Positions 23,491 to 37,162 of a DNA stretch of 64,000 bases are shown here, in pieces (position 1 is the first letter of the stretch; every line of letters begins with the position of its first letter). The stretch comes from Cloeon dipterum (taxonomy: Eukaryota; Arthropoda; Insecta; Ephemeroptera; Baetidae). The notes below the pieces were generated by a model. That model made no database searches. It saw nothing but the letters and a program-made list of their open reading frames with translations, and had not been told where the DNA came from. The translations under genes and the position numbers were made by a program. The stretch covers positions 26,712,501 through 26,776,500 of the forward strand of contig NC_088787.1 in the NCBI RefSeq assembly GCF_949628265.1, given 5' to 3'.

Positions 23491-26400
23491 TGTTCCTTCC
23501 ACAATCCACAATCTAACTGAAAACCCGCTGAAAACATATTAAATAACTGCAGTCCTTGAAAAAATCCAATGCATGTATTATCTCAAGTGTGGTTTCCTGT
23601 TTATTGTGGGAGGAGTTGTGCGCTTCCCCTTTCGTCATAATATTAAATTCTTATTTTCAATTTAAAATTTTCTCTGGGAAACTTAAAAGGTGGGCATGTC
23701 ATCGTGCATACTTTGGCACCGATCCAAATCGCACGCGCACCATAAGGAGCAGTAAAGGCTGCGAGCAGAGAGAGTGCTGAAAATAAATAACAATTACACG
23801 CAATAAAGTGTATCCAATTGGGCATCGCTTATTATTTTATTACCGCCGTTTTCTGGGATCGGCAGCGCGCGGTTCATTATTCGGCCGGATGATTCGTCAG
23901 TGTGCATTAATTGTGAATTACGAGCAGACCGCTATTATATCTGCGCGCACGAAAGACAACAATGGAGAGAGGATAGCACAAGTTATACGATTTCCGGCGG
24001 CTTTTTGGAAAGAAAATTAAAACTTAAACGACCGATCCAGCGGTCAAAAAGCGGATGAAAGCTGGCCCGGATAAATAATAGCAATCAACTCTATAAAATA
24101 TGATAGGTTTGGCTGTCGTCGTATTTATATCCCACATCATCAGTCGGCCAGCGAGCCAAGAGAATGAGAGAGAGGTGCAAGCAATCTTGGCTTTAGGCGT
24201 AGCCTGTGAATCGACCCCGGTGTAACAATGAAATTCTTAATAATGGTGACCCCCACACAGCCTATTGTATTTTCGGATGACAACTAAAAATATCATATAA
24301 AAATGATAATCTGCGTGCATGTGTGGCTCTCGAGAGACAATTATTTCGGCCTCGAAATTGGTTTGGAGAGGTTTGTGTCACACGCGTTAAATGGTTTTTC
24401 AAGCAGATCAGAGCGCCGACCCTGAGAGAGGTCACTCGGGGAAATGGAGATACATAACTTTTGCAGTTTGGTTTATAAAGTTAAAAAAAACTAAAGAAAA
24501 ACTATTGAACTCTAGTCTCTCAAGTATGATCTAAGAAACGTAAGGGAAATATCCAGGGATCAGTTTTAAAAAATGGAAGTTTGTTTGTATGCATTTAAAT
24601 AATTATTACTCCATCTTAAAATGTACTTGAGAGCAAAACTAAATAAACTGACAAGTCGATCCACAATCATAATTTAAATTATAACATGGTAGCGTGCAGT
24701 TTTTTTTTTATCAAATTATACGTTTATAGCTAAGTTAAAAGTATCAAATTAAAGATCAATAATATTTCAAGGGTATACCTAAATTCAGACAGGGATATAG
24801 GAACGTACGGGCTTAATTAAAGGTACGCGGGTAATGATCCACGATAAAATTGATCGAGCGTCGCTAATCCAATCATAATTTGATATGAAGACGTTGAATA
24901 ATTCGCGGCAGTTAATCTGAATTTCCGACGTATCGCCCAAGAACAAAGCGAGCGGACGAGTGATATTAGCGGTGCTCGTCCGCGCGCTCATTATTATTGT
25001 TATTAGCGCGACGCGATGGGGGGCTCCGATATGGATGATTCTCTAATCGTGTTGCGCGTCACTGAACCCCCACGGTGGTCATCACCGATAAATTCAAGAA
25101 CACACCGCCGCCGCACGGCCGCAGTCGACAAAGCGCTATTAGCGATGCGTCCCAGTCACGTATCACTCGAAATATCATAATTTCAGCCTCAATTTTCGCA
25201 CCCAATACTTTTAAACTGACTACGACCGAAGAGAGGCTATTCACAGGATATATTTCCATTCACTTTTTTCGTGCGACGTGGGCGGCAACTTAATTCAATG
25301 TCCTGTTTGATAAAAATACTGCAGGTATGTACGTGTTTGACGGTCAAGACAGTAGCATGAGGACCATTTTTAACTATTTAAAGAGGACAAAAGTCACTAC
25401 CAACACTGCATTTAAACTATTCACAAATTTTAGCTTTAAATATTATATATATACTGTAATTTTATCAAAATTTTAGGAGGGTATTTGCGACGTAACATTG
25501 CAAAAAATAAAATAATATTGAATAACTCGAAACGTGATTAAAATTTTAGATTAAAAACAGTAAAAATTTGAGAGGATTAACTTTGTTTCACTCGCAAATG
25601 TTTAGGAGAAGTGCACAGTGTGTGGCCTTTTGTGGAACGCGATAGAAGCTGGTTGGAAAAACATAAATTTGCGCATTGATTATAAATGCCTTCTTTGTAA
25701 TACGAAAATTAAAATAGTGGTGTGACTTCTTCTTTGGGACGCCTTTATACCTGATGCATATATGATTTCATAAATTATGCGCGCGTATAGAAAGGGTTAG
25801 CTGCGCGTATCTTGGGAATAAAAAATGGATCTATCATAAACTATAGCTTCGATACGCCCATAAATTTTTATTATTTTTTGTAGAGAGCATGAAAGGCCGG
25901 GAAATTATAATTTTTAATCTATTCCCTTTGAATTTCCTCATCACACACAATCACACATACCTCGCGCGAAGTAAAAAGAATGAAGGACCAGTTTTTGAGT
26001 TATTGGATTCCGAAACCTGACCATATATTCATCGGCTCTTGCTCTCTTCAGTACCGGTTTTCTAAGCTGATCGCTGAATTCTTAAGAGGATAGAAAATGA
26101 ATTTTTTATCAAGGATAATTTTATCAATATTATTAATAGAAACTCGTTTTTACGTGTTTATTGCATTGAGTCTGTTTTTTTTACTAAGTGTGTATGTTAG
26201 GGACGGTAATTTTCTTTTCACATCTATCTCATTGATGGGAAATTTTAGTTTTACAAATTTTGCTACAAGAAACTGTTTTGAAGATTTATTTAGTTAGTCA
26301 TAATGATAATAGTCAAAACAATATATAAAAATTTACTTTATCCTTATAAATCACTAACAATAATGATTTGTTGAAAGGCAGAACACCACACTCTTGGCAA

Positions 26401-29400
26401 ACAACGTGTTTAATGTTTTACTTTCTTGGACTTCTATTTTTTATCCATATATATAGGAAGAGATTAAATTTATGCTTTATATCTCATGACTTTACAACAT
26501 TGCTCTAGAATGTTTTTTTTTTAATTCCACGCCAGTATTATTTATATTAACTGCAGCCGCTTGTGATCGGCTCGCTCTTCATGATATATATTTATTCAGG
26601 AGTATTAATATAATTTGGTAGCGGTGGAGATCAATAGCGGCTGGCAGGGAATGAATCGAGTCAGCAGAAATCATGTCGTGCAATAAGACCATGAGCTGCC
26701 CGATATTTTTCATTGCATTGTTTTTGCTTTCTATACTGTATAATATTCACGCGCAGTGCTGCCGTCTGAAAACACAGCACCGTCGTGCCGGGACACATAA
26801 CTCATCTTGGGCTATAAATTCTTCATCAACAATAAAAAAACTTCGACACAGGCGGACGCACAAACAAACGGCAGCAATCTTTTCCGAAAGACAGCTAATT
26901 ATATTAAGGTCGAGGAGCGAGCGCGAGCAACAGTAGGGAGTCTTATGCCAGCTCCAACTTTTTACCATATCGAGGGAGAGAATTTTTAATACCCGCCGCG
27001 GGGGGCACGTGTAATTTTTATTTCTCCGGGAGATGCCACTCGATACAGAAAGGGCAGCCGAGAAAATTGTCAGAAAGAAAACAAGACATGGGTGCTATAT
27101 TCGCTCGCTTTTTTTCCGACGCGCGTATTAATCAACAAACAGCTTTCTGCCGCGGCGTGCAGGGGGTTTCCTTGCGCTCTTTGTCAATATACAAGCGCGC
27201 CTGATTACGAGGGTTATATTAAATTATTCACAAACTGAGAGAAAAGTCTTGAAAGTAATGAAAATTTATCGCTTTTGTCACATTCGAAGGCGAGATGAGA
27301 AATATAATTCAACGCAAAGAATTAAGTCTCCAAGGTCGAGCTTGAGGAATGGATCTCGTGTTTGTTTTCATATCAGTTCCTATTGTCTTCTATAAAATTT
27401 CCTGACATTTCTGAATTTGTTCTTAAGGAAAACTCTCATATTTGATAAAGCAGCGAGGGTTGCAACAGCGTTGATACAAAACTCATATATGCATTGACTG
27501 GCTGGCTAAACGAATTGCCCTCTTTTCCATCAATGGCTCCGGGCGAGTGAATTCTTCACGTTTCAATGGTTTCTTAATTTAATTTAACCCCCCAACAAAG
27601 GGAGGCAGAAATTGCTTTTTGATCGCAACGCACGGGGAAAGAGTTAAAAAGTAATTATAAAAAATTCATTTCCCCGTCCGTCTCCGCCGTTTATTGAGTT
27701 TTGATGAAAGATATCGCTTTTGTTGTTTTGCTGCTCAACGAAATTTGCCTGGGCCGCAGCAGGTTTCTTTTGATCTGGAGCGAGAGAAAAATTGTTTCCG
27801 AACAATACGACCCTCGCAAAAAATAACACACAAAAAAGCAGCTGAGATCGAGTTGCAGCCCTTAAACGGCACCACCCCTCTCTCTTTTCCACTTTGATAT
27901 CGGCGAATATCTGACTTTTCAATCAAATTAAGACGTGAGAGAGCTGGCGAAAGAAATTTTTAATTTCAACGCAAAAATGGGCTGAGCTTACTGCGAGAGA
28001 TTAATAATGAACTTTTTCTCTTCGTTTTGCGTCAGCTATCTTATAGATTAAAAGACAGTAGCTTATTACTGGGCAGAGGCCTGCTATAGCACTCGTCGAT
28101 CTTCAAAGATGAAAAATTGCCTTTTTAATAATATCCAACGCCGGAGATAAAAGAGTTGCCAAAGGAGTTGATGATGAGGAGCGAGCTGCTAATTACCATT
28201 TTTTAAAACAAATTTGGAAGAGAGAAACGCAGGATTAATGAAACATGAAAAGAGATAAATTAAGGCGGATGGAAATTGTAAAAATGGCCTTTATTGAAAA
28301 ATGATGCTGCTGCCGCCGCTACTCTCTGTTCTATGGCGGCCGCACGTTTCGTTTTCACTTTATTCAAATGCGGAAAAGTTGGCAGAAAAACCTGTTCCTC
28401 AGGGAATCACAAAATGTAAAAATGAACGCAGCACAAAGTGAAATTGTTTTCAATTTTAAATATAAATTAGGAATGAATATTTTACACCATTAAACTAAAA
28501 TTAAATTTAAAGAGGAAGAGTTCGGCATCAAGGGAGTAAAAGTGTGCAAAAAGAAAATATTTTAATTGCTAAACATAATATATAAAGCAATCCCTTTTAT
28601 GGCAGATGACAGAATCAAACGTGATTTTTGTAATTTTCAGTTGTGCTCCACATCCTTAGAGCTTATTATTACAAAATAAGAATTAAACACTAACATTGGA
28701 AAGTCATTTATTTCCTCCTATCCTGTAAATGGGAGGTGTTGATATTGTCAATAATAAAAATAAATATAATTCGTAGATTTAAGGAGGTCTTTTTTTAATA
28801 ATATATCATTTTAAATAAAAACTGTCATCACTGAGAGACCCAGAGGGTGTTTTAAAAATTTTCATTTGTAATTGGGGCTTGAGATTTGCTTTGGGATTTC
28901 CCAGCTTAGCCGGTGCACTAAATCACGGGCAGAAATTTGCAAGCGCGCGTACTTTACGCAAAACGTATTAGAAGCGGCGCGTCGTCGGTCGGTCGTCTTT
29001 GTGCGGAATCACGCGCGCGCTCACCTTTCCCGAAATTTATGGCGGGGCATAAAACGCAGTCAAATGTGAGAAACTGCCTGTATAAAGTTACATTACAAGA
29101 AGTTGATTCATACTTTATAATTTCCAAAGTTAGTTTACGACTATCACAAGTCTAAGGAGGTCTGCGCTGGTCGGGGCTGGCTGGCTGGGTAGGTATTCCT
29201 GATTTACGACGGCACTGAGACCATATTTACTGCGTCTGTCCCTTTAAGGTGACAACAAGATACAAATTGGTCTCCTTCCACCTTCACCAGCCGCACACAC
29301 ACTCTCTCACAATGTACACCCCGTGTACTCTTAAGGGGGGTCTCTCTGCTTCCTTGGCCGCGCGCGGTCGCGCCGATAAATCAACTTGGACTGCGTGCCG

Positions 29401-30234
29401 TGTCTTTCCAGCCCGCGCGCGCGAGAGAAAAGGATGAGACACACTGGCCCTTGCTATCTTTCTCGAGAAATCACGCGGATGCTTATTATTTTCCAATTTC
29501 TGACTCTTAAATCACTACTTGATGGCCACATTTGCATTCCTCCAGCGATTTTCTTCTCAACAATTATTCAACCTGCGTTCATAATAAATTTAAAAGCATC
29601 TCCAACCAAATGTTTTGCAATGCACCATTTTTATCCGGATTGTTTACATAGTTTTCATCGAAAAAAAATAAGTGCCGTTAAGTTGAAGAAACGTAAAAAA
29701 AACTTCGAAGCAGGAAACATTATATGGCAGAGGTGTTCCCGTTGAATTGTAAGCTTAATTTCAATGCACACACAGTTTTGTTAATTGAGTGACATATTGC
29801 ACAATGCACACTATAACCTAGGAAAAGTATATGCTTTATTGCCATGTCCATTCAACATCGTGCATTTCTGCGAAGGATATCTGTTGCCGCGCCACTGCGT
29901 GTTCTTAGATTTTCCACTTGAAAACATTCATTTATTGGACTCTAGCTATAGTAAAATGTGCAAACTAGCAATTAGCTGATCAGAGGGCTTTCGCACGCCT
30001 AATAGAAAGTCGAACTGGAGTATGCAATGCCTACAAGATAATTGCAGGTATCGATCCTGCACACTTTTAATAGTTTAGTCTAATTAGATGAAATTCATCC
30101 ACAGTAAAGCATGGTGGGATTTTCATTAAAATGAAATTTGCTTGGTTTCATCGCTGTGATTGGGTATAGGGAAAAATGTGCTTGGTTTTTCAGTTGCTCT
30201 TTTGAACAAAGATTTCTTTACTATATGAAAAGAG
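23491..30234. other. Gene-free stretch of mixed composition
   Basis: About 6.7 kb upstream of the receptor phosphatase. The first few hundred bases should hold its promoter, but no clear TATA box or initiator stands out. CpG-rich blocks lie near 23.8-24.0, 24.8-25.2, 26.7-27.2 and 28.9-29.4 kb. A hairpin lies at 24946-24989. No coding exon is supported. Confidence 0.45.
24946..24989. repeat. Inverted repeat, 9-bp perfect stem extendable to 13 of 15 pairs
   Basis: GCGGACGAG at 24952-24960 pairs with CTCGTCCGC at 24975-24983. The stem extends outward with two mismatches to 24946 and 24989, leaving a 14-nt loop. Confidence 0.75.
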
Positions 30235-30535
30235 TCACATTATTGACTCCCGTTTTGTTCGGGAGCTCCACTTTACCTTTGCCACTCTTGATATCTGCAG
30301 CATCCAACTGTCACCTGTTTTCTTTCCATTTTTAACCAAGGATTGAGCTTTCTGTTTCTTCAAAGTCTTGTTCTTTCTGGCTACTCTTTTTTAACCAGAA
30401 GGTCTGCGTGGCTGCTGATTCTTGGGTGTCGCAGCTTGTTCACTCTTTACACTCACTCCGTCACCATTACTTTTGTCCGATGAAGTATTTTGTTCTGATT
30501 TCAGGATCGGCATAGGCGAAGGAGCAGATCACCAA
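30235..30535 (-). pseudogene. Possible coding remnant, unrecognised
   Basis: On the minus strand the frame from the ATG at 30513 reads a hydrophilic Ser/Lys/Gln-rich stretch (KSEQNTSSDKSNGDG, then TPKNQQPRRPSG). It meets a TAA and continues in the same frame as a strongly basic stretch (KRVARKNKTLKKQKAQ) to a TGA at 30235. The composition is protein-like and unlike the AT-rich surroundings. It could be a broken nuclear or RNA-binding protein gene, or chance. I do not recognise the family. Confidence 0.2.
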
Positions 30536-33500
30536 TAAAAAGGAAATAAGGCAAGAGAGCTAGCAAAATATTATTACTTAAAATCTGGTAGAAATAAAAT
30601 ATGTGTTTTTAACATTCGCATTGTTTGATATACATTTTCTGAATTACTAATTTCAAACAATTTTTAGTTTATTTTATTTAAATTGCAACATATCTCAAAT
30701 GTTGGAAAAAACCTTTTGTTTCAAATTGATTTTTGCTGTCGACACGCTGTTGTTGAATCAAATCCTGTGAGTGCTCAGCTCCGTGAGTACAATTAAACGG
30801 CACGATAATTTATTAGCCAATCCGCGGCACATCCCGCACACCATTATCAGCGTTTGTTGTGCACATGAAACAAGCAGAAACGTACAAAAAAAGAGGTACT
30901 GAACAACACAGCAAACATCGGGGAAAGGTTGGAGCGCGCATTTAAATAAATAAAATTGCCGCGACGAGTATTATTTTTGTTGGGGGATTTTTTGTCTTCT
31001 GGGGAGGTATTACAAATTGACAAATGTGAGCCGGCACGACCGCGATGGTGGGTGGACACAAACACGGCGTCAGACTTATTCGCTCATTTGAATGAACCAA
31101 TGTGCGGAACACACACTACACAGGCCGAGGCGCGCGCGTGATATTTAATTTATAAGGCCGCTTGCTTTTCGCCGTTTTTTTCCGAGGCAAAAGTGAATTT
31201 ATATGTCCGGCTAACAAGGGCAATCCATCTTGACTGCTGCTCATGCGACCACGGAGAGGCGCGCACTCACAATTATTGAATGTGTATTTACATCACGCGG
31301 CAACGGCCAATAAATAAACGTGACACTCGGCGCAAGATTAATACAGCACAGAGAGTGAGTTGTCCAGAGCAAAACTCTGCTCGTGTTCACCTTTAGTTTT
31401 CTTCTCCGCCTCATTTTATAATAATTGCTCCATCGCAATCATTCCACTTGGCAATCGATTGTGTTTCTCACTTCAGTGATTGCGAGAATCGAGATTCGAG
31501 TGGGTGCTTGTTTTAAAAACCTTCAATACACACAACTCCCGTTTAGTAATCTAATGCACAGAGTAAACTAAGGAGCATAAATTGCTTTAATTCCAGTCGC
31601 GTGGAATGAGAAAGAATGAATTATTCATTATTTGAACGCCTTGGGCGTAACCCTCAATAGAGTTTGCATATTTTCGTAGCAAATCTTTCTTTTATTTTTT
31701 GCTGAACGAGAGGCTCATTTTTTGGATTAATAACTACACAAAACAAAGCAAGGAATGAAAAAAATTGTTTTGATATAATTTCAGACCCTATTTTGTAAAA
31801 AATTTGAAACATTTAAACATGGTATAATTTAAAAACCGCTTTTAGGCTAAAAACTGATGTTGAGGGATTCTACAGCAAAACAAAAGCACTAATTAGCTGA
31901 AAAATCCTTTTTTTAGACATTTTTTACTACTTTTAAATTCACGCTAGCCACATTATACAACCTTGCGACAGTGGTCTGCTCGTTTGTGCGAAAGCGATTT
32001 GCATCGAGGGTGGTGGAGAAGAAAGTGTCAGCAAATGATCAAAGGACCCGATCCCCAGCCGGCGAGTTTTGCGCCCGCAAGCCAACTTATCAGCAGACAC
32101 ACATCACGGTTAGAATAAAACGGCAGCGATCACTAGCCGGCACCCTCATTAATTAATACACGAGAGCGAGACGGCATTAAAAGGCGCAACGGAGAAATTA
32201 ATTTGGCTGGGCACAAACACATCGCGATGATGATACATTTGTGCGAGCGTGGAAGAGCTTTGTTGTCCGGCGCAGATGAAGTCAAAAGTCATGCAAACGA
32301 TGAGAGCGCTGTCATCTCGCTGCGTTTCGGACGTCAGGGCATCAGCCGCAGCCAGCCAGCCACTCTTTGAGAAAATATTCCAACAAACCACCCATATGCC
32401 CGACTTTATTATCAAAAGATACGTTTGCTTGGCGGCGGTGGAATGGATGTGATTGCCAGTACAAAGTCGTCAGCTCAGCCCGGGGGGACGCGTCAGCCTT
32501 GTTGGATATGTGTATGTATGTGCGTGTGTACGCTGCAGCAAAGTGATTATCATAAATGCGAGAGCATCAGACGAACAGAAAACGACAAACGAGAACAAAT
32601 CAGCGCGCCTTTTAGATGTGGCAGACGTCTGCTTCACTTGCAAAGCGAGATTGGCGCACTATGCCATTCTCTGAAATTTATTTTCAGTGTTTAGATTTCT
32701 GTTTCAGGTAGAAAAGATTTAAAAAAACAAGCGCCACTAGAACAAATTCGGGAATTAAACCATAAATTGTTAACCTAGATAATTATGTGTTTTTGTGGAA
32801 ATTATTTTTCAATGTTTAGGTTAGGATTAGCATTATTATTTTCTACTTATTGGGGTTCAATTATTGGATGTGCGCATAAATCATCAAGATTGTTGCGTAT
32901 CTTTGAATTGTTCCAATGTGAAATTAAAAAATGGGTCATCGCAAAATCGGCAAAATCGAGGAATTGAATTAATTTAAAATACTTGATAACTCCGCTCAGT
33001 GTGGACTTATCACCATGGCGGGTGGTAAAAATATGTGTACAATTGAAAATCCAATATATATCTCAGGCCTGCTCAGCAGTATACCTTAACTTGCAGAATA
33101 AAATCTGTGCTACAGAATTAACTGCATGTGTTTTTAAATCACCGGTTGAAGGAAAATATAACATGTGAGGTTATGAGGAAATGTATGAGTCCACCAAACC
33201 TCTCCTCGATAAAAATCCTTCTTGTATAAATCCACAAGCCCATATTTTTATCATTTATTGAAAGGTAATAAGAGTTGAAATTCTACTTCTTGCAATATTC
33301 TAGAAGAGTTCTCTTGTACCAAAATGAAGACTGCAACTACTTCCTTCTCAATAAGATTGTGAAAAAAGGGAAGAGAAATATTTTCCTATTAGAAAAAATA
33401 ATGTTGATTTGAATTAAACAGTAAAAATTTTATCACGCGCAGGAAAAAAAATCAATTTAAATTTATGCACATGTATTTTCATCCAACGAGAGTACTGGTC

Positions 33501-35023
33501 TCTGGTGCTTCACCGGCTGCATAACTACTTTCGTATGCATCAGCCTTGCGCATGTCAATAAAACAACAAAGATATGGTGTTACTGCCATACTTGGAGAAA
33601 AACATCTACGATTGTATCCGTTTGACAATTGACAGAAAGGTTGCTTGCAATACTCGGCAGGCTAACGTTTCTGAGAATGAATGGCGTGACGTACTAAAGT
33701 TATTGTTTTCTCTAAATCATCAGCATAATCGTACAGACACATATCAACTTTCAAATGCACATATGGCCTTCGCTTCGATGAAAAATTTGCAATTATTGGC
33801 CCAACCCAGGCAGCCGGATAAAATAATCAATTTGCAGAGCCGGGTGTCTCGCCCAAAAACACACGACAACGAGCGGCATAAATTATCAAAAAATCAATCA
33901 TCACCTCTCATGTGATGGCGTGTGCGTGCATTGTTTCCATCGCCCACGCGCGCAAATCAAAGCTATTGTCAGTTATTCAGATCTGGCTGGAATATAATTG
34001 AGCGTGGGATCGGCTCTTTTTCAAACAGTCAGCACCCGTCAAAAGACAGTTTTCCCTGACTGAATAATTCAACTCGCATTAGGAGTCGATTTTCTGCGAA
34101 CATTCCGGCTGAATTGATAAATATTTTATTTTCATTGTGTGATGGCGCGTGTGTACCGCATTTATCTGTCGCTGTGCCGGAGCCGATGCATTCGCTGGAA
34201 ATATGGGTTAATGGCGGCCGCTTTATGAGACGGAATAAATTTTTATCCGCGTTCGGTCATAAATTTCCCCGCGATCCATTGTGTTTGCGGTGCGAATCGC
34301 TTTTGGTATAAATATTATTTTCGCCCCGCTTTGGCTCTCTCACTGTGTGCAATCTATCTTAGTTTGGAAGAGAGCCATCGCACTCTCTCTCGCCTGCGGA
34401 AAAACAGTCCAGCAGTACCGATGCACCATGCTTCTTTTATACTCCCATCAAAAAGGGAAATTTATACTTTAGACTCCAATACTGAGACTGAAAATTTGGG
34501 TGTTTGACAAAAATACTTTTAAATAATTGGATTGTTATCAAAACACTGACTCATAATCATTGCAATCTATTTTTGAAGCCTTTTTGAGTAAGATCCTAAT
34601 TTAAGGTTAACACCGTTGTTTTAATTTGACCTTTTTGTGAGTACTCATATCTGTAGTGAAACGATGCAGGTTCTACACTAAAATTTATTCCAGGTAGTTG
34701 CGGTGGGCAGTTATAATATAAAATTGATATAAGATGAGGTCATGTATACTTACACTTAATTTAAATTTAAAATTAGTTTTTTTCATTTATCAGTAGTTGA
34801 TTTTATAGCTTTTGAGCTACTCGGCCCACTATTTGCGATTTTTAAAATGTACTTGCCCGTCTTTCTTTTTCTATATATTAGCATGCTGAATGCTGATTCC
34901 GACCTTGCGACTGCCAAAGGGTGAGTGGCTCCACTCATTCTCCGTCTCAATAATTGGGCACTGATGTCAACCATTAAAGAGCACGCTGGAAATATCGTCT
35001 ATTGTCAAAGAGGAATTTGGTCT

Positions 35024-35048
35024 GCCGCCGCCGCCGCCGCCGTCGTCG
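35024..35048. repeat. (CCG)n / (CGT)n trinucleotide repeat
   Basis: Six GCC units followed by CGTCGTCG in a short CpG-rich patch. Confidence 0.85.
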
Positions 35049-36906
35049 CGCGCGTTGATGCGGCTCCACCTTAATCAAGAGGCTTGGTTCACGAAAATAA
35101 TAACAACTGAACCTATCATTTATTAGGCACGCCATCGCGTATTCGACAATAACAACAATAGGGTGAAGCACACGAACGAACGCAGAGCATCCTATATTAT
35201 CCCGAATGAATGAATGAGCAAAGGAGTTGATAGATTAGTTATTGAAACACCTTCTTCCATGTCTTCTTTGTGTCAGCGCTCGAAGGTACATAATGTACAT
35301 GCGTGTATATGCGCGCCAACAGCCGCGAGACAAAGGACGAATTGCTTATGAATATTGCATAACCTCATCCCATATTATTGCTAATTGTTTCCGAACGCGA
35401 GAGAGGGACAAGCACACGTGCACGCCATGTTTTACAGCGGCCCGTCATGCATGCCAAAGGAGCGTCTCATGTTTTGTCAATTCCGAAGAATTGAATGTAC
35501 ACACAAAACGTGATATAGTGCCACTCTTTGTACATATCACGTCTTTTGTTTAATTGGTTGATTTTTAATTTAATTTTGAAAATAAATATTTGAGTATGGT
35601 AATTGATGAAAGAGGCCAATACACGGATTCACACTCACGGGAACCAATATTTCTCAAATTTTATTAAAATTTCACGCAACACACTGCTAAAAAAGTGAAA
35701 GATCAACCAGCATTATGTAGTAGGATTTCAAGCCTCGCGCATGACTTAATAATATATGGTCTTAATATTACAAACTTGTTTATAAATCAAGGAAATTTGA
35801 GAATTTTTGCAAGTGGTTCAAAAATATTTCCTAATTATTCTTTTTTATCAATGTGTTCCGTGACACACTTGAACATTTATTTAATAGATGCAATTGTTGG
35901 TGAAAAATATCCAACGACCTCCCTTTTTTGTAACCAAAATCAAATTTATTCCGACCCTTCCATATATACAAGGCCGAGACGGATATAACAATATCGTGTG
36001 GTGGACGCTAAAATAACATTCATGTATGATGACTTATTCTTCATTCTGGAACATCAACAACATTAAAAACTTTTGAGGCGTCGATGAGAGGCGCTAATGA
36101 GTTCAAACTTTTCGAGTCAAACGCCTTTTCCTCTCTGCGCCGGTGTAATTTATAGCGTTATTTTCTTCTCGCCAAGAATGAGAGTCACGCATCGAGTGCG
36201 TTTAAGGTTGATGAAATCTGAGCGATAGCGACGGGATAGACGCTCATTTCAGCTGATTTACGACACATTCGGTGCAAAATAAATTCTGCACGTAGACGGC
36301 GGCGTGTCTGTCTGCTGCCTTTATGTACGTACATAGACGGCGGAATAATACGTATTAGCCAATGTAAATGAACTATAATTCGAGACATCACGTTCGCATG
36401 CTCAACGGCCATTACTTAATTAATGAATGCGGACTAATTAAAACACGGGGGCAACGCATCCACAAGCGGTATATATATTTAATTTATGGCTAACAGTAAG
36501 CAAAAGGGAAAATTATTATTTCAAAGCGTTTAACACTGGTTTTGCAATTTTCGAAAATAAAAAAATTTATTACACAAACTTAGGCGATCCCTAAATATGG
36601 TCATTAAATTTTTATCCTCCAGCTCGAATGATTTTCTGCTCGTGGCAGGTGGAGGTAACGCAACAAAAGGGAGAATTAACCCTTGATGGGGAAATCCATC
36701 TCTGCAAGACTGAATAATTAATCGCATTTGAAATGCTGCGTTCAATTTTTCAATACGGGGCATCAAGGCTGAGCTGGCACCGACGAAACGCAGAGAGCCA
36801 AAGCCGAAACGGCGGCGGTGAGCTGCGTTTCACCCTTTTTCCATTATTCTGCAGCAGCGAGCAGTCAGGAAGTCGGTGGCCCTCTTTTCCGATGCCAGAA
36901 TTAGAG

Positions 36907-36922
36907 GAGAGAGAGAGAGAGA
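36907..36922. repeat. (GA)8 microsatellite
   Basis: A perfect 16-bp GA run, resembling GAGA-factor binding sites of insects. Confidence 0.85.
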
Positions 36923-37135
36923 ACGAGCGCGGTGGGCTCGCAATTCTGTTCTGCTCTCTCTGCAGGCCGAAAGAATTGAAGAATGGAGGAAAAATAGTGC
37001 GCGCGTATGAATTTTTAATTTTAATCGCCCTCGCGTACACAAAACCCTCTCTCGTGCAGGAAGAACTTTATAGGACTGTGAATTAATTATTCTTATTTCA
37101 TTTCAGAGAAATTCAGGAAAGAGAGTGGCAGCGTG

Positions 37136-37162
37136 CTCTCTCTCTCTCTCTCTCTCTCTCTC
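37136..37162. repeat. (CT)13 microsatellite
   Basis: A perfect 27-bp CT run, about 215 bp from the GA run at 36907-36922 and in the opposite orientation. Confidence 0.9.

Noticed and set aside
23488..23511. A start for the receptor phosphatase at 23511
   Set aside because: The codon there is TTG. The first ATG in frame is at 23490, in a good context (AACAATG).
35695..35988. 97-codon open frame, plus strand, in AT-rich DNA
   Set aside because: The peptide is biased to Ile/Asn/Ser/Phe as expected from AT-rich DNA, with no motif.
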